DNA of 64,000 nt from Thalassotalea profundi. Its GTDB lineage: Bacteria; Pseudomonadota; Gammaproteobacteria; Enterobacterales; Alteromonadaceae. The position numbers and the translations under genes are program-made. Below, in pieces: positions 34,520 through 43,171 of this stretch; position 1 is the stretch's first letter, and each line of letters starts with the position of its first letter. The DNA lies in contig NZ_BNAH01000013.1 in NCBI RefSeq assembly GCF_014653195.1, positions 62,001 to 126,000 of the forward strand, in the 5' to 3' direction. The notes beneath the pieces were generated by a model that was not told the DNA's origin, searched no databases, and saw nothing but the letters and a program-made list of their open reading frames with translations.

Positions 34520-35881
34520 ATGATAAATATTACACACTTTGAACATGAAAAATTATTAGTAAAGAGCTGGTACTTGGGGAAAAGTGAAAGCTGGTGTGTT
34601 TTAGGTAAAAATGGTGCGGGTAAGCAGCAGTTAATTCAACTTATCACGGGGAAGATCCAACCAACAACCGTAGGGAATTTTATCATACCAAGTGTTGATA
34701 AAATTTCAGTAGTGTCTTTTGAAAGCCAGCAAAAAATTTATGAGCAAGAGTTATTATTAGCGCCAGATGGTATTGGTACGTTAGCGAAAGATTTTCTTCC
34801 TGAAAGTAAGCTAGATAGTAACCTTATTGAACAATTCGGTTTACGACATCGTTTAAATACTGGGTATAGACAATTAAGTACAGGAGAGGGGAGAAAGCTT
34901 TTAATCTTACAGGCGATATTTCAGGGAGTTGAGCTGTTAATTTGTGATAACCCATTTGATAGTTTAGATGAAGACTCTTGTATTGCTTTGTCAGCCGCAT
35001 TAAAAGGCATATCTGAAACTGGTATTTCTGTGTTGTTGATGTTGAATAATCGTCAAGATATTCAACAGTGGTGTACTAATGTAGCTTTTATTGAGCGAGG
35101 GCAATTTAATGTGCTTGGCGATATTGAAAGTGAAGAAACTAAACGTCAACTTGATGCCTTATTAGCGCCACCATCAGATGATGTTAGTTGGCCAACGAAT
35201 ATTCAGCACCTTGATGATTACAAGCATCCTTATTTAGTTAAACTCAATAAAGGGCGAGTGCATTACAATGGGGTGAATGTATTTGAAGATCTCGATGTAT
35301 GCATTAAGCCTTTACAACATACGCTGATTACTGGTGCAAACGGCAGCGGAAAATCAACGTTGATGCAACTTATTACTGGAGATTGCACTCAGTGTTACAG
35401 TAATGATATCCATGTGCTTGGTCACAAAAGAGGTTCAGGTGAAAGCATATGGGAATTGAAGAAAGATATGGGCATTGTAAGTGCGGAATTACATCGACAA
35501 TATCGCGTAAATTGTGATTTATTAACGGTTGTTCTTTCTGGGTTTTATGATTCTATAGGCCTGTATCAACAACCGGAACAACAGACAATAACAATAGCTA
35601 AACATTGGTTAGATAAAATAGGTTTGTTAGGGCAACAACGTACACTCTTTAAAAGTTTGAGTTATGGCGAGCAACGCTTAGCCTTAATTGCTAGAGCGTT
35701 GGTTAAGTCTCCCTACTTATTAATATTAGACGAACCTACTCAAGGGCTAGATGAACTTAATCGTCATAGACTACTTAACTTTTTAGAGTTATTAGCAGAG
35801 CAAAAACATAGCACTATGCTATTAGTGAGCCACCGTAAAGATGAATTTTTGCCAATATTTAAGCAGCACATTAAGTTGTAA
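34520..35881 (+). CDS. modF: ModF-type double ATP-binding cassette protein
   Basis: A 453-residue protein with two ABC ATPase domains and no membrane domain, homologous to E. coli ModF. The C-terminal half matches the family very well: GANGSGKSTLMQLITGD (Walker A, about 272-288), CYSNDIHVLGHKRGSGESIW, VLSGFYDSIGLYQ, signature LSYGEQRLALIARAL and Walker B LLILDEPTQGLDE. The N-terminal domain is degenerate: Walker A reads GKNGAGKQQ, lacking the S/T after lysine, and Walker B reads LLICDNPFDSLD, with asparagine in place of the catalytic glutamate. Its role in molybdate physiology is unclear even in E. coli. It lies 7 kb from modABC. Confidence 0.9.
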   Translation: MINITHFEHEKLLVKSWYLGKSESWCVLGKNGAGKQQLIQLITGKIQPTTVGNFIIPSVDKISVVSFESQQKIYEQELLLAPDGIGTLAKDFLPESKLDSNLIEQFGLRHRLNTGYRQLSTGEGRKLLILQAIFQGVELLICDNPFDSLDEDSCIALSAALKGISETGISVLLMLNNRQDIQQWCTNVAFIERGQFNVLGDIESEETKRQLDALLAPPSDDVSWPTNIQHLDDYKHPYLVKLNKGRVHYNGVNVFEDLDVCIKPLQHTLITGANGSGKSTLMQLITGDCTQCYSNDIHVLGHKRGSGESIWELKKDMGIVSAELHRQYRVNCDLLTVVLSGFYDSIGLYQQPEQQTITIAKHWLDKIGLLGQQRTLFKSLSYGEQRLALIARALVKSPYLLILDEPTQGLDELNRHRLLNFLELLAEQKHSTMLLVSHRKDEFLPIFKQHIKL

Positions 35882-35960
35882 AAAATTCCTTCACGAAAAT
35901 AGACGATATAATTTCTCTTAACAGTAACAATAGTTTAATAAACACAAAGGAATCAGCTTA

Positions 35961-37148
35961 ATGGCGTTTTTTACTCACCATACAGAAAAAGTTTTATCAC
36001 GCTGTAATGAAAATCGTTTATTAGCGCTTGATGTGTTAAGAGGTATAACAATTACCGCAATGGTGTTAGTGAATAACCCTGGAAGTTGGTCACATATTTA
36101 TGCGCCTTTAAAACATGCCCAATGGCATGGACTTACCCCTACTGATTTAATATTTCCTTTTTTTGTTTTTATGATGGGGATTTCAATTGGTATCGTAATC
36201 CAACGAGCTAAATCATTTCCTATTCAACATACAAAAATTTGGGTACGTACCCTTAAATTATTTGGCTTAGGTTTATTTTTATTTCTTTTTTATATTAACT
36301 TTCAACAGGCTGAGTTTAGCTGGTTAGAGGATAGATTATATAAAATAAGGTTTATGGGCGTTCTGCAGCGTTTAGCACTTGTTTACATTATTACGTATTA
36401 CATTGCCTTTTATACAAACCTAAAAGCGCAAAAGATAATTTTAATCGGTATATTAATAGGTTATTGGGCTATTAATGCCTTTGTGCCTTATTACGATGGT
36501 GCTGGTAATAAGTTCGTTGGCGAGTTAGCGTTTGGCAATAGTTTACCAGCTTGGTTAGATAATATAGTGATAGGCAGTCAACACTTATATTATAAAAATG
36601 CGCAGCCATTTGCTTTCGACCCCGAAGGTTTATTAAGTACTATACCTGCTGTCGCATCTGCGATCACAGGGATACTTGTTGCCAATGTATTAAATAATGC
36701 TAAGTTAGAAAAGTTAAATAAAGTGAAAACTCTTGCTACCTATGGTGTAGGAATGTTGTTCATAGGGTATTTAATGAGTGTTATTGTGCCTATTAACAAA
36801 CAATTGTGGACATCTTCTTTTGTTCTAGTGACTTCTGCTTGGGCGTGTATTATGTTAGCGGGCTTAATATGGTTACTTGATATAAAGGGCTATAAAAAGT
36901 GGAGTGCGCCCTTTGTTGTTTTTGGCGTCAATGCGATAGGTTTTTTCGTATTTTCAGGTGTACTTGCACGTATTCTGTTAATGATCCCTGTAGGAAATAC
37001 TAGTCTTAAGGGGCACTTATATCATCAGTATTTTAGCCAGATAATATCACCAACCTTTGGGTCATTTTTGTTCGCTTTTAGTTTTTGTTGTATTTGCTAT
37101 CTAGTCTTTTATAAGCTTTATCAAAAACAAATTATATTTAAGGTCTGA
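35961..37148 (+). CDS. NagX-like membrane acyltransferase (heparan-alpha-glucosaminide N-acetyltransferase family)
   Basis: A 395-residue membrane protein with about ten hydrophobic helices. The N-terminal motif RLLALDVLRGITITAMVLVN at about 19-38 and the following HAQWHGLTPTDLIFPFFVFM at about 54-73 are the hallmarks of COG4299/DUF5009; the histidine of HAxWHG is the acetyl-accepting residue in the human HGSNAT relative. In Shewanella and Xanthomonas, nagX-type genes belong to GlcNAc/chitin regulons. That, and the MurNAc/GlcNAc genes further right, suggests a role with amino sugars, but no gene links it directly. A serine hydrolase gene follows 32 bp later. Confidence 0.82.
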   Translation: MAFFTHHTEKVLSRCNENRLLALDVLRGITITAMVLVNNPGSWSHIYAPLKHAQWHGLTPTDLIFPFFVFMMGISIGIVIQRAKSFPIQHTKIWVRTLKLFGLGLFLFLFYINFQQAEFSWLEDRLYKIRFMGVLQRLALVYIITYYIAFYTNLKAQKIILIGILIGYWAINAFVPYYDGAGNKFVGELAFGNSLPAWLDNIVIGSQHLYYKNAQPFAFDPEGLLSTIPAVASAITGILVANVLNNAKLEKLNKVKTLATYGVGMLFIGYLMSVIVPINKQLWTSSFVLVTSAWACIMLAGLIWLLDIKGYKKWSAPFVVFGVNAIGFFVFSGVLARILLMIPVGNTSLKGHLYHQYFSQIISPTFGSFLFAFSFCCICYLVFYKLYQKQIIFKV

Positions 37149-37180
37149 TTGTGTTTTATAAAATGGGAATAGTTTAGTTT

Positions 37181-38533
37181 ATGAAAGTCTTTAATTACTT
37201 ACTACTTTTTTGCTTATTATCAGCTTGTTCGGCTATAGATAACAAGGTTGATGACTATCAGATAGTTAAACAACAAATGTTTGATCTGGTTAATATTGAT
37301 AAAGCACCAACTGAAATATCGGGTTTACAATTAGTACTTGTTAAAAATGGAAATATTGTTTTTGAACATGCAGAAGGTTTTGCGTCAATAACATCTTCGG
37401 GTGATAAACAACCATTAAGTATTGATCATAAAGTACGCATAGCGTCTATTTCAAAGTTTGTATTAACTATGTCATTAATGACATTAGTCGATGATGGTTT
37501 AATTGATTTAGATGAAGATATTTCTCAATATCTAGGTTTTACGCTACGTAACCCAAACTTTCCCAATCGAAAAATAACCATCAAACACGTTTTAGCTCAT
37601 GTTTCGTCAATACGTGATAATGGTCAGTACTTCTTACCTTATGGTAAAAATTATCAAGTGTTCTTTGAGCATACTAATCATAATGGACATTTTGCTGATA
37701 AAGAAAATCAAGGCCCTGGAGAGTATTTTACCTATGCAAACTTAAACTTTGGTTTGATTGCAGGGGTTATTGAAAATGTTAGTGGTTTAAGAATGGATGT
37801 ATTTGCTAAACAGGCATTATTTGAACCATTGAATTTAGAGGTGAGTTTTAATGCTTGTGATCTATTTCAAGATGAATACACGCAACTTGCCACTCTTTTT
37901 CGAAGAGGAAAGGGGGGGGATTATTGGGATAAAAATGGCCCTTGGATCCCTCAGGTCGATGGCAATGAAATAATGTGCTTTTATGGCGGAGAAAAATACA
38001 AGCGTTCTCAACGTCCAAATTTATCTCATTTGTCTAACTATGAGTTAGGTAGTAATCCAACATTGTTTTCTCCACAAGGTGGTTTAAGAGCATCGGCTAA
38101 AGATCTTGCCAAATTAATGCAACTATTTATTAATAAAAACAATAATCAAGTAGTATCAAAAGAAGTCTTGTCCCTGATGTTAGACCCTGTTTGGCAGTAT
38201 GATAACAGCCAAAAAAATGGGCATACTGGTGGTGAAAGCCCATTAGATGATTTGTCTACCATGGGGATGAAAACGGCTTATGGATTATCTACTCATATCA
38301 TCGATCTGCAAAAATGGGGATTATCTAATGAAGAACATCTCTTTTATGGCCATTTAGGATCTGCGTATGGTTTATTAGGACAGTTTTGGTTTGATCCATT
38401 AACGGGAGATGGATTTATTGCATTAATTACAGGGGTAGGAGATGATCCTGCTAAACCAGAAAGTAAAATACCGCTTGATGCAATTGAAGAAAAAGTATTA
38501 AAAATGAGTTTAAAGGCACTGAAGCATTTATAA
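37181..38533 (+). CDS. Lipoprotein serine hydrolase (class C beta-lactamase/DD-peptidase fold)
   Basis: A 450-residue lipoprotein: signal with lipobox LLSAC (cysteine at residue 16). The SxxK motif is S89-IS-K92 (RIASISKF) and the YxN motif is Y185-A-N187 (FTYANLNFGLIAG); a third motif of HxG type is likely at FYGHLGSAYGLLG. These are the three active-site elements of the beta-lactamase-family serine hydrolases, which include DD-peptidases, esterases and D-amino-acid amidases. Substrate not predictable. It starts 32 bp after the NagX-like gene, so the two may be cotranscribed. Confidence 0.85.
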   Translation: MKVFNYLLLFCLLSACSAIDNKVDDYQIVKQQMFDLVNIDKAPTEISGLQLVLVKNGNIVFEHAEGFASITSSGDKQPLSIDHKVRIASISKFVLTMSLMTLVDDGLIDLDEDISQYLGFTLRNPNFPNRKITIKHVLAHVSSIRDNGQYFLPYGKNYQVFFEHTNHNGHFADKENQGPGEYFTYANLNFGLIAGVIENVSGLRMDVFAKQALFEPLNLEVSFNACDLFQDEYTQLATLFRRGKGGDYWDKNGPWIPQVDGNEIMCFYGGEKYKRSQRPNLSHLSNYELGSNPTLFSPQGGLRASAKDLAKLMQLFINKNNNQVVSKEVLSLMLDPVWQYDNSQKNGHTGGESPLDDLSTMGMKTAYGLSTHIIDLQKWGLSNEEHLFYGHLGSAYGLLGQFWFDPLTGDGFIALITGVGDDPAKPESKIPLDAIEEKVLKMSLKALKHL

Positions 38534-38546
38534 AAGCAAACGCTTT

Positions 38547-38594
38547 ATATCAATTCAAATAAGGACGTTCTTAATTGTTTATACGAATTGGTAT
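38547..38594. repeat. 48-bp inverted-repeat element (candidate small interspersed repeat)
   Basis: ATATCAATTC (38547-38556) and GAATTGGTAT (38585-38594) form a 10-bp terminal inverted repeat with one mismatch (G-U in RNA) around a 28-bp AT-rich core, in the gap after the serine hydrolase. Elements with ATACCAATTC-type ends are, to my recollection, scattered widely in Alteromonadales genomes. Only this copy is seen in the window. Confidence 0.5.
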
Positions 38595-38608
38595 TTACTT
38601 TAAATAAT

Positions 38609-38641
38609 AATGCTATCGCTGAACTAAATAGCGATAGCATT
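38609..38641. terminator. Strong hairpin between convergent genes
   Basis: A perfect 12-bp stem (AATGCTATCGCT at 38609-38620, AGCGATAGCATT at 38630-38641, 9-nt loop) lies between the convergent serine hydrolase and lysA genes, 20 bp from the lysA stop. Its position suggests a bidirectional terminator, although neither side has a long T run. Confidence 0.65.
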
Positions 38642-38660
38642 AAGCTATTATCTTATTGTG

Positions 38661-39926
38661 CTAAAGCCACTCGGGGATTGTATCTTGATTGATGATATCG
38701 TCGTAGGTTGGCCGAGCTCTAATGACTGAAAAGTGGTCGTCTTGTACCATAACTTCTGGCGCAGCTAATCGGGTATTATAACTTGAAGCCATAACGCTAC
38801 CATAGGCACCACAACTTAGAATACCAACTAAGTCACCGGCTTGTGTTGTCGGCAAAGCTCTATTTTTGGTGAATGTATCACCAGTTTCACAAACCGGACC
38901 AACAACGTCATAACATTCGGTTTTATCATTAGTGTGGTTAATGGGTTTTATTTGATGGTAGGCGTCATACATACTGGGCCTAATTAAATCATTCATTCCC
39001 GCATCAATAATGAGAAATTGGCGTTCTTCGCCTTTTTTAACGTATACCACAGTGGAAACGAGTACACCTGAATTTCCAACAATTGACCGGCCGGGCTCTA
39101 CAATTATTTTGCAATTTAAGTGCCCCAATTGCTTATTAACTAGCGCCGCATAGGCATCTTTGTTTGGCGGTGTTTCATTTTCATCATAGTCTATGCCTAA
39201 TCCGCCACCCACATCAATTACTGAGATATCGTGTCCATCGGACTTTAACAAAGTGGTAAATTCAGCTACTTTAGCAAATGCTTGCTCAAATGGCTGTAAA
39301 TCCGTTAATTGCGAGCCAATATGAACATCAACACCTTGTACTTTAATGCCGGATAATGATGCTGCATATTTATAAACTTCTCTAGCTTTTGCTATTGGAA
39401 TACCAAACTTGTTTTCTGACTTACCAGTGGTAATTTTTGCATGGGTATTTGCGCAGACGTTTGGGTTAACTCTGATAGAAATAGCCGCTACTTTATTTAA
39501 CTTGCTTGCTATTTCACTGATTAATGTTAGCTCAGGTTCAGATTCAACATTAAATTGAAGAATATTGTTATTTAAGGCAAAGATAATTTCACTTTCTTTT
39601 TTAGCAACCCCAGAAAATACAATTTTATCTGCAGAGATCCCTGCTTTTAATGCACGTCTAATTTCACCTTCTGAAACAACATCTGCACCAGCACCTAAAT
39701 TAGCAAGTAATGCTAATATAGCCTGATTAGAATTAGCTTTTACGGCATAACATATTAAAGTGTCTTGTTGGCTAAAGGCATTTTTATAGTCTAAATAACA
39801 GTCTTTAATAGCTGAAGCAGAATAACAATAGAAGGGGGTTGGTATGACTTTCGCAATTGCTGTAATGGATACTTGTTCCATGTGCATGGTATTGTCTTTA
39901 TAAGAGATATGAGGTTGTATTTTCAT
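38661..39926 (-). CDS. lysA: Diaminopimelate decarboxylase
   Basis: LysA removes CO2 from meso-diaminopimelate to give L-lysine, using PLP. The 421-residue protein has the PLP-lysine motif CYAVKANSNQAIL at about 59-71, HIGSQLTDLQPFEQAF at about 202-217, VDVGGGLGIDY-like DVGGGLGIDYDE at about 238-249, EPGRSIVGNSGVLV at about 281-294, and CETGDTF plus AYGSVMASSYN at the C-terminal active site. The closest pattern I know is the alphaproteobacterial type (VKANSNQAVL, ENKFGI, NDLIRPxxYxAYHxI). It is not next to cyaY or dapF, its usual neighbours, but beside peptidoglycan-degrading genes, so it may serve to use murein-derived DAP. The start is uncertain by 13 residues. Confidence 0.92.
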   Translation of the reverse strand: MKIQPHISYKDNTMHMEQVSITAIAKVIPTPFYCYSASAIKDCYLDYKNAFSQQDTLICYAVKANSNQAILALLANLGAGADVVSEGEIRRALKAGISADKIVFSGVAKKESEIIFALNNNILQFNVESEPELTLISEIASKLNKVAAISIRVNPNVCANTHAKITTGKSENKFGIPIAKAREVYKYAASLSGIKVQGVDVHIGSQLTDLQPFEQAFAKVAEFTTLLKSDGHDISVIDVGGGLGIDYDENETPPNKDAYAALVNKQLGHLNCKIIVEPGRSIVGNSGVLVSTVVYVKKGEERQFLIIDAGMNDLIRPSMYDAYHQIKPINHTNDKTECYDVVGPVCETGDTFTKNRALPTTQAGDLVGILSCGAYGSVMASSYNTRLAAPEVMVQDDHFSVIRARPTYDDIINQDTIPEWL

Positions 39927-40096
39927 TACTAAATAATTACTATGTTTTATGTCTTTAGGAATAATATATTTTTATTTCTCATCACATTCAAGTTTTATTC
40001 GTTGCTAATAGGCAATATTGCTAATATTAAGCTCAACAGGTTTAACATTTACCAGGCTTTAGTTTTAATTCATCGTAAGATTAAGGAAATTATATT

Positions 40097-40798
40097 GTGG
40101 TCATTTTTAAATACATTTTGATGATAACGTTATTGTTAGTGTTAATGGCGTGCAACTCGCCAGTTAAAGAAGCTCCTAAAGTCAGTAGTCAACTTAATAT
40201 TATACAAAAACCTATTATTTACGACGCTAAAAGGGAAGAGCTCTCCCTTGAGTATTTAAGTACCCGCTATAATATGAAAATGGATAAAGCTCAGATAACC
40301 CCAAAAATGGTGGTGGTTCACTGGACCGCTATACCTACTTTAGAAGCATCCTTTAATGCCTTTTACAAGCCAATGTTACCGAGCTTTAGAAGTAAAATTA
40401 GCAGTGCAAGTCAATTAAATGTATCGGCACATTATCTAATTGACCGCGACGGCACTATTTATCAATTACTGCCAAACACCACTTTTGCTCGTCATGTTAT
40501 TGGCTTAAATCATAGTGCAATCGGAATAGAAAATGTTGGTAATGGTAGCAATTTACCTTTAACGGCTGAGCAATTAACAGCTAATATCGAATTGATTAAG
40601 CAATTGAGTAAAGCGTATCCGATAGAATATGTCATTGGTCATCATGAATACCGTAACTTTTCAAAGCATCCCTTATGGAAAGAAGTGAACCCTAATTATT
40701 TAACGGTGAAAACAGATCCTGGTGAAACGTTTATGACTAATATCCGTGCCTCGTTAACTGACTTGAATCTTAAAAAAGTACCTGAATTGAAGCAATAA
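40097..40798 (+). CDS. AmiD-like N-acetylmuramoyl-L-alanine amidase lipoprotein
   Basis: A 233-residue lipoprotein of the Amidase_2 (AmpD/AmiD) family, which cuts the bond between MurNAc and L-alanine. The start is GTG at 40097 with AAGGA 9 nt upstream. The signal peptide ends in lipobox LMAC (cysteine at about residue 19), so the enzyme is membrane-bound outside the cytoplasm like E. coli AmiD. Zinc-site elements are VVVHWTAIP at about 74-82, ARHVIGLNHSAIGIENVGNG at about 135-154 and the final IGHHEYRNFSKHPLW at about 191-205. It stands alone but belongs functionally with the murein-degrading genes to its right. Confidence 0.85.
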   Translation: MVIFKYILMITLLLVLMACNSPVKEAPKVSSQLNIIQKPIIYDAKREELSLEYLSTRYNMKMDKAQITPKMVVVHWTAIPTLEASFNAFYKPMLPSFRSKISSASQLNVSAHYLIDRDGTIYQLLPNTTFARHVIGLNHSAIGIENVGNGSNLPLTAEQLTANIELIKQLSKAYPIEYVIGHHEYRNFSKHPLWKEVNPNYLTVKTDPGETFMTNIRASLTDLNLKKVPELKQ

Positions 40799-41245
40799 CA
40801 CCTTATGTAAGTGTTTGATTTTAAAGTTCAATTAATCGCACGCGACAAAGTGAATGCAAGGCATTTATTGTTAAATCTCTAATATTTTGAACAGAGTATT
40901 CTTGGGTTGTAAAAAATACGCAATTACTGAGTTTTGATAATAAGATAGGCTGTTGCAAGGCACTCGCAAATAATAGCAAGCACTACACTGTAATTTTTTA
41001 TCTAAACTTCATTACAGAACAAATAACGGCAACACCTTAATTTTGTTACCTTATTCAAGGTTGGTAGTGCTTTTAATTTAGAGTTAATCATAAATAAATC
41101 AATGAAATAAATTTTTTGTTTGTAAGGTCTACTAACATTAACCCTTATTTACTTTCAAAGTTAACAAGTTCCATAGAGTAATATAAAAAGTCGCGACATC
41201 ATATACATGATGTTTTTATAAATAGAAGTTATGAGAGCCTTATAG
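40799..41245. other. Intergenic region upstream of the chemoreceptor gene
   Basis: About 450 bp with no convincing reading frame. The clearest structure is a perfect 7-bp hairpin, ACATCAT-atac-ATGATGT (41196-41213), followed by TTTT, 33 bp before the chemoreceptor start. It has the form of a short terminator or attenuator in the leader. A weaker 5-bp hairpin (ACCTT-attc-AAGGT) lies near 41050-41064. Confidence 0.4.
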
Positions 41246-42874
41246 ATGAAAATGAGCACACGATTGTTATTTGGTTTTGGATCGTTATTGTTAATGATGT
41301 CGTTATTAACCTCAATGGGGATTTTTCGAGTTAATACCATAGATGATACCTTGACTCAGATAACAGATGTTAATTCTAAAAAACAACGTTATGCCATTAA
41401 TTTTAGGGGAAGTGTTCACGATAGAGCTATTGCCTTAAGGGATGTGGTACTTGTTCAAAATCAAAATGAATTGAACGAGATATTAAGTTTAATTAATCAG
41501 CTTGATAACTTTTATCAACAATCAGCCCAAGCGCTTGAACATGAATTTTCAGCTGATATGTCAATGAATCAAACAGAAGTTGAAATTTATAATCGTATTA
41601 AAACGATAGAGTCCAATGCTGTTGGACTGTTAGAAGATGTGATCAAATATACTCAGCAGAATAATCAAACTATGGCAATGGACATACTATTAAAAAAAGC
41701 CCGTCCAGCCTTTGTTGATTGGTTAAATACCATTAATGAATTTATTGATTATCAAGAACGTTTAAATAAAGTTGCTACCGCTGAAGCTCGAAAAGTGGCG
41801 AGTGGATTTCAAAATTGGATGATTATTTTAACTTTAGCGGCACTCGTCCTTGGTGGTGGTTTAGCCTATTTTATTTTAAAACGTATTGAACAGTCTGTAG
41901 GTGGAGAACCTATAGTAGCGCAATCTTTCATATCAAATATAGCCCAAGGAGATTTAACTGGTTCAATATTAACCAAGTTTGAACACAGTATTATGGGCTC
42001 AATTGTTAGTATGCAGAGCATATTGAAAAAAATTGTTAATAATATTACTCACTCATCTTCTGAGCTATTAGACCGCGCTGAAACAGTAACGCAATCGTCA
42101 ATTAGTTCATTAGATTTAGCCGAAAAGCAAATAAAGCATACTTCATTTGTTGTTACGTCATTACAACAAATGGGTGATCGGGTTAAATCAATAGTAAATC
42201 TTGTTCATCAAACCGAAAATAATTCTAGAGAAACCGTTGAGTTATCAATGTCTGGAAGGGAGTCTGTATTAAAAGTTGCGAATGAAATTGAAGATATCTC
42301 TACTACTGTAGCCAATACTGTCCAACAAGTTAATCTACTGGATGACACGGCAAAAGAAATTGGTACCATTTTAAATGTCATTCGCTCTATTTCTGATCAA
42401 ACTAATTTACTTGCCTTAAATGCGGCGATTGAAGCGGCGAGGGCAGGTGAAGCAGGACGAGGCTTTGCAGTTGTTGCGGATGAAGTTAGGCAGTTAGCGC
42501 AACGTACGGGTGATGCAACTGGCGAAATTGAAACTATGATTTCTCAAGTGCAAACCAACACTGAAGCATCTGTTAGTGCAATGGAAACAACGGTGCCAAA
42601 AGTTGAACGAGGTTTAGTGTTAACTAGACAAGCAAGTGAGTTATTAGATCAAATTCAGCAACAAGCAAATAGCTCAATGGAAAATGTTTTAGAAGTAGTT
42701 AACTTAACAAGTAAGCAACAATCAACCATTGATGGTATAAAAGACTCTGTTAGAGCGTTAGATGATATGTCTAAAGAAACGACTGAGTCTTTACAAGCGA
42801 ATGTTGAGCAAGCAAGTCATTTACAAAACTTATCAGTAAAATTGAATGAGGATATTGAATTTTTTAAAATTTAA
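41246..42874 (+). CDS. Methyl-accepting chemotaxis protein
   Basis: A 542-residue chemoreceptor. It has an N-terminal membrane helix (about 7-29), a periplasmic helical ligand domain of the 4HB type (about 30-188), a second membrane helix at about 189-210, a HAMP-like segment and a cytoplasmic signalling domain. The highly conserved hairpin tip is at about 385-425: [20 protein letters not shown], then [20 protein letters not shown]. It lacks a C-terminal CheR-tethering pentapeptide. The ligand is unknown; its location among murein-degrading genes makes a cell-wall fragment worth considering, but that is a guess. Monocistronic by spacing. Confidence 0.93.
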   Translation: MKMSTRLLFGFGSLLLMMSLLTSMGIFRVNTIDDTLTQITDVNSKKQRYAINFRGSVHDRAIALRDVVLVQNQNELNEILSLINQLDNFYQQSAQALEHEFSADMSMNQTEVEIYNRIKTIESNAVGLLEDVIKYTQQNNQTMAMDILLKKARPAFVDWLNTINEFIDYQERLNKVATAEARKVASGFQNWMIILTLAALVLGGGLAYFILKRIEQSVGGEPIVAQSFISNIAQGDLTGSILTKFEHSIMGSIVSMQSILKKIVNNITHSSSELLDRAETVTQSSISSLDLAEKQIKHTSFVVTSLQQMGDRVKSIVNLVHQTENNSRETVELSMSGRESVLKVANEIEDISTTVANTVQQVNLLDDTAKEIGTILNVIRSISDQTNLLALNAAIEAARAGEAGRGFAVVADEVRQLAQRTGDATGEIETMISQVQTNTEASVSAMETTVPKVERGLVLTRQASELLDQIQQQANSSMENVLEVVNLTSKQQSTIDGIKDSVRALDDMSKETTESLQANVEQASHLQNLSVKLNEDIEFFKI

Positions 42875-43051
42875 TATCTCTTCGAATTTTTAGGTATTTG
42901 GGGTAATACAATGGAATACGTGTTGTTGACTTGTAAAAGCTAAAGGTTATCGCTTTATTACAAGAGCAGCATAATAAGCATAATTGTAAGCGACGCTTTT
43001 TGTTATTAAACATATTAGGTAAATAAAGCGAATGTACTATTATGTAAATTA

Positions 43052-43078
43052 TGACCTAATCTGTTAAGGATTAGGTCA
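43052..43078. terminator. Perfect 10-bp inverted repeat between convergent genes
   Basis: TGACCTAATC (43052-43061) and GATTAGGTCA (43069-43078) form a perfect stem with a 7-nt loop in the 297-bp gap between the chemoreceptor gene and the convergent zinc-hydrolase gene. Position and symmetry suggest a bidirectional terminator; the lack of a T run leaves open that it is a protein-binding site. The rest of the gap shows nothing. Confidence 0.5.
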
Positions 43079-43171
43079 GTGGGTAAATTGAAACCTAGGT
43101 TATAAGGCTATTATAAATGCTCTAGCATTTGAATTAAGCTAAAATCAGCATAAATACTATCAAGGGGAGTT

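Noticed and set aside
42900..42935. Short frame after the chemoreceptor gene
   Set aside because: Only ten codons, no ribosome-binding site.
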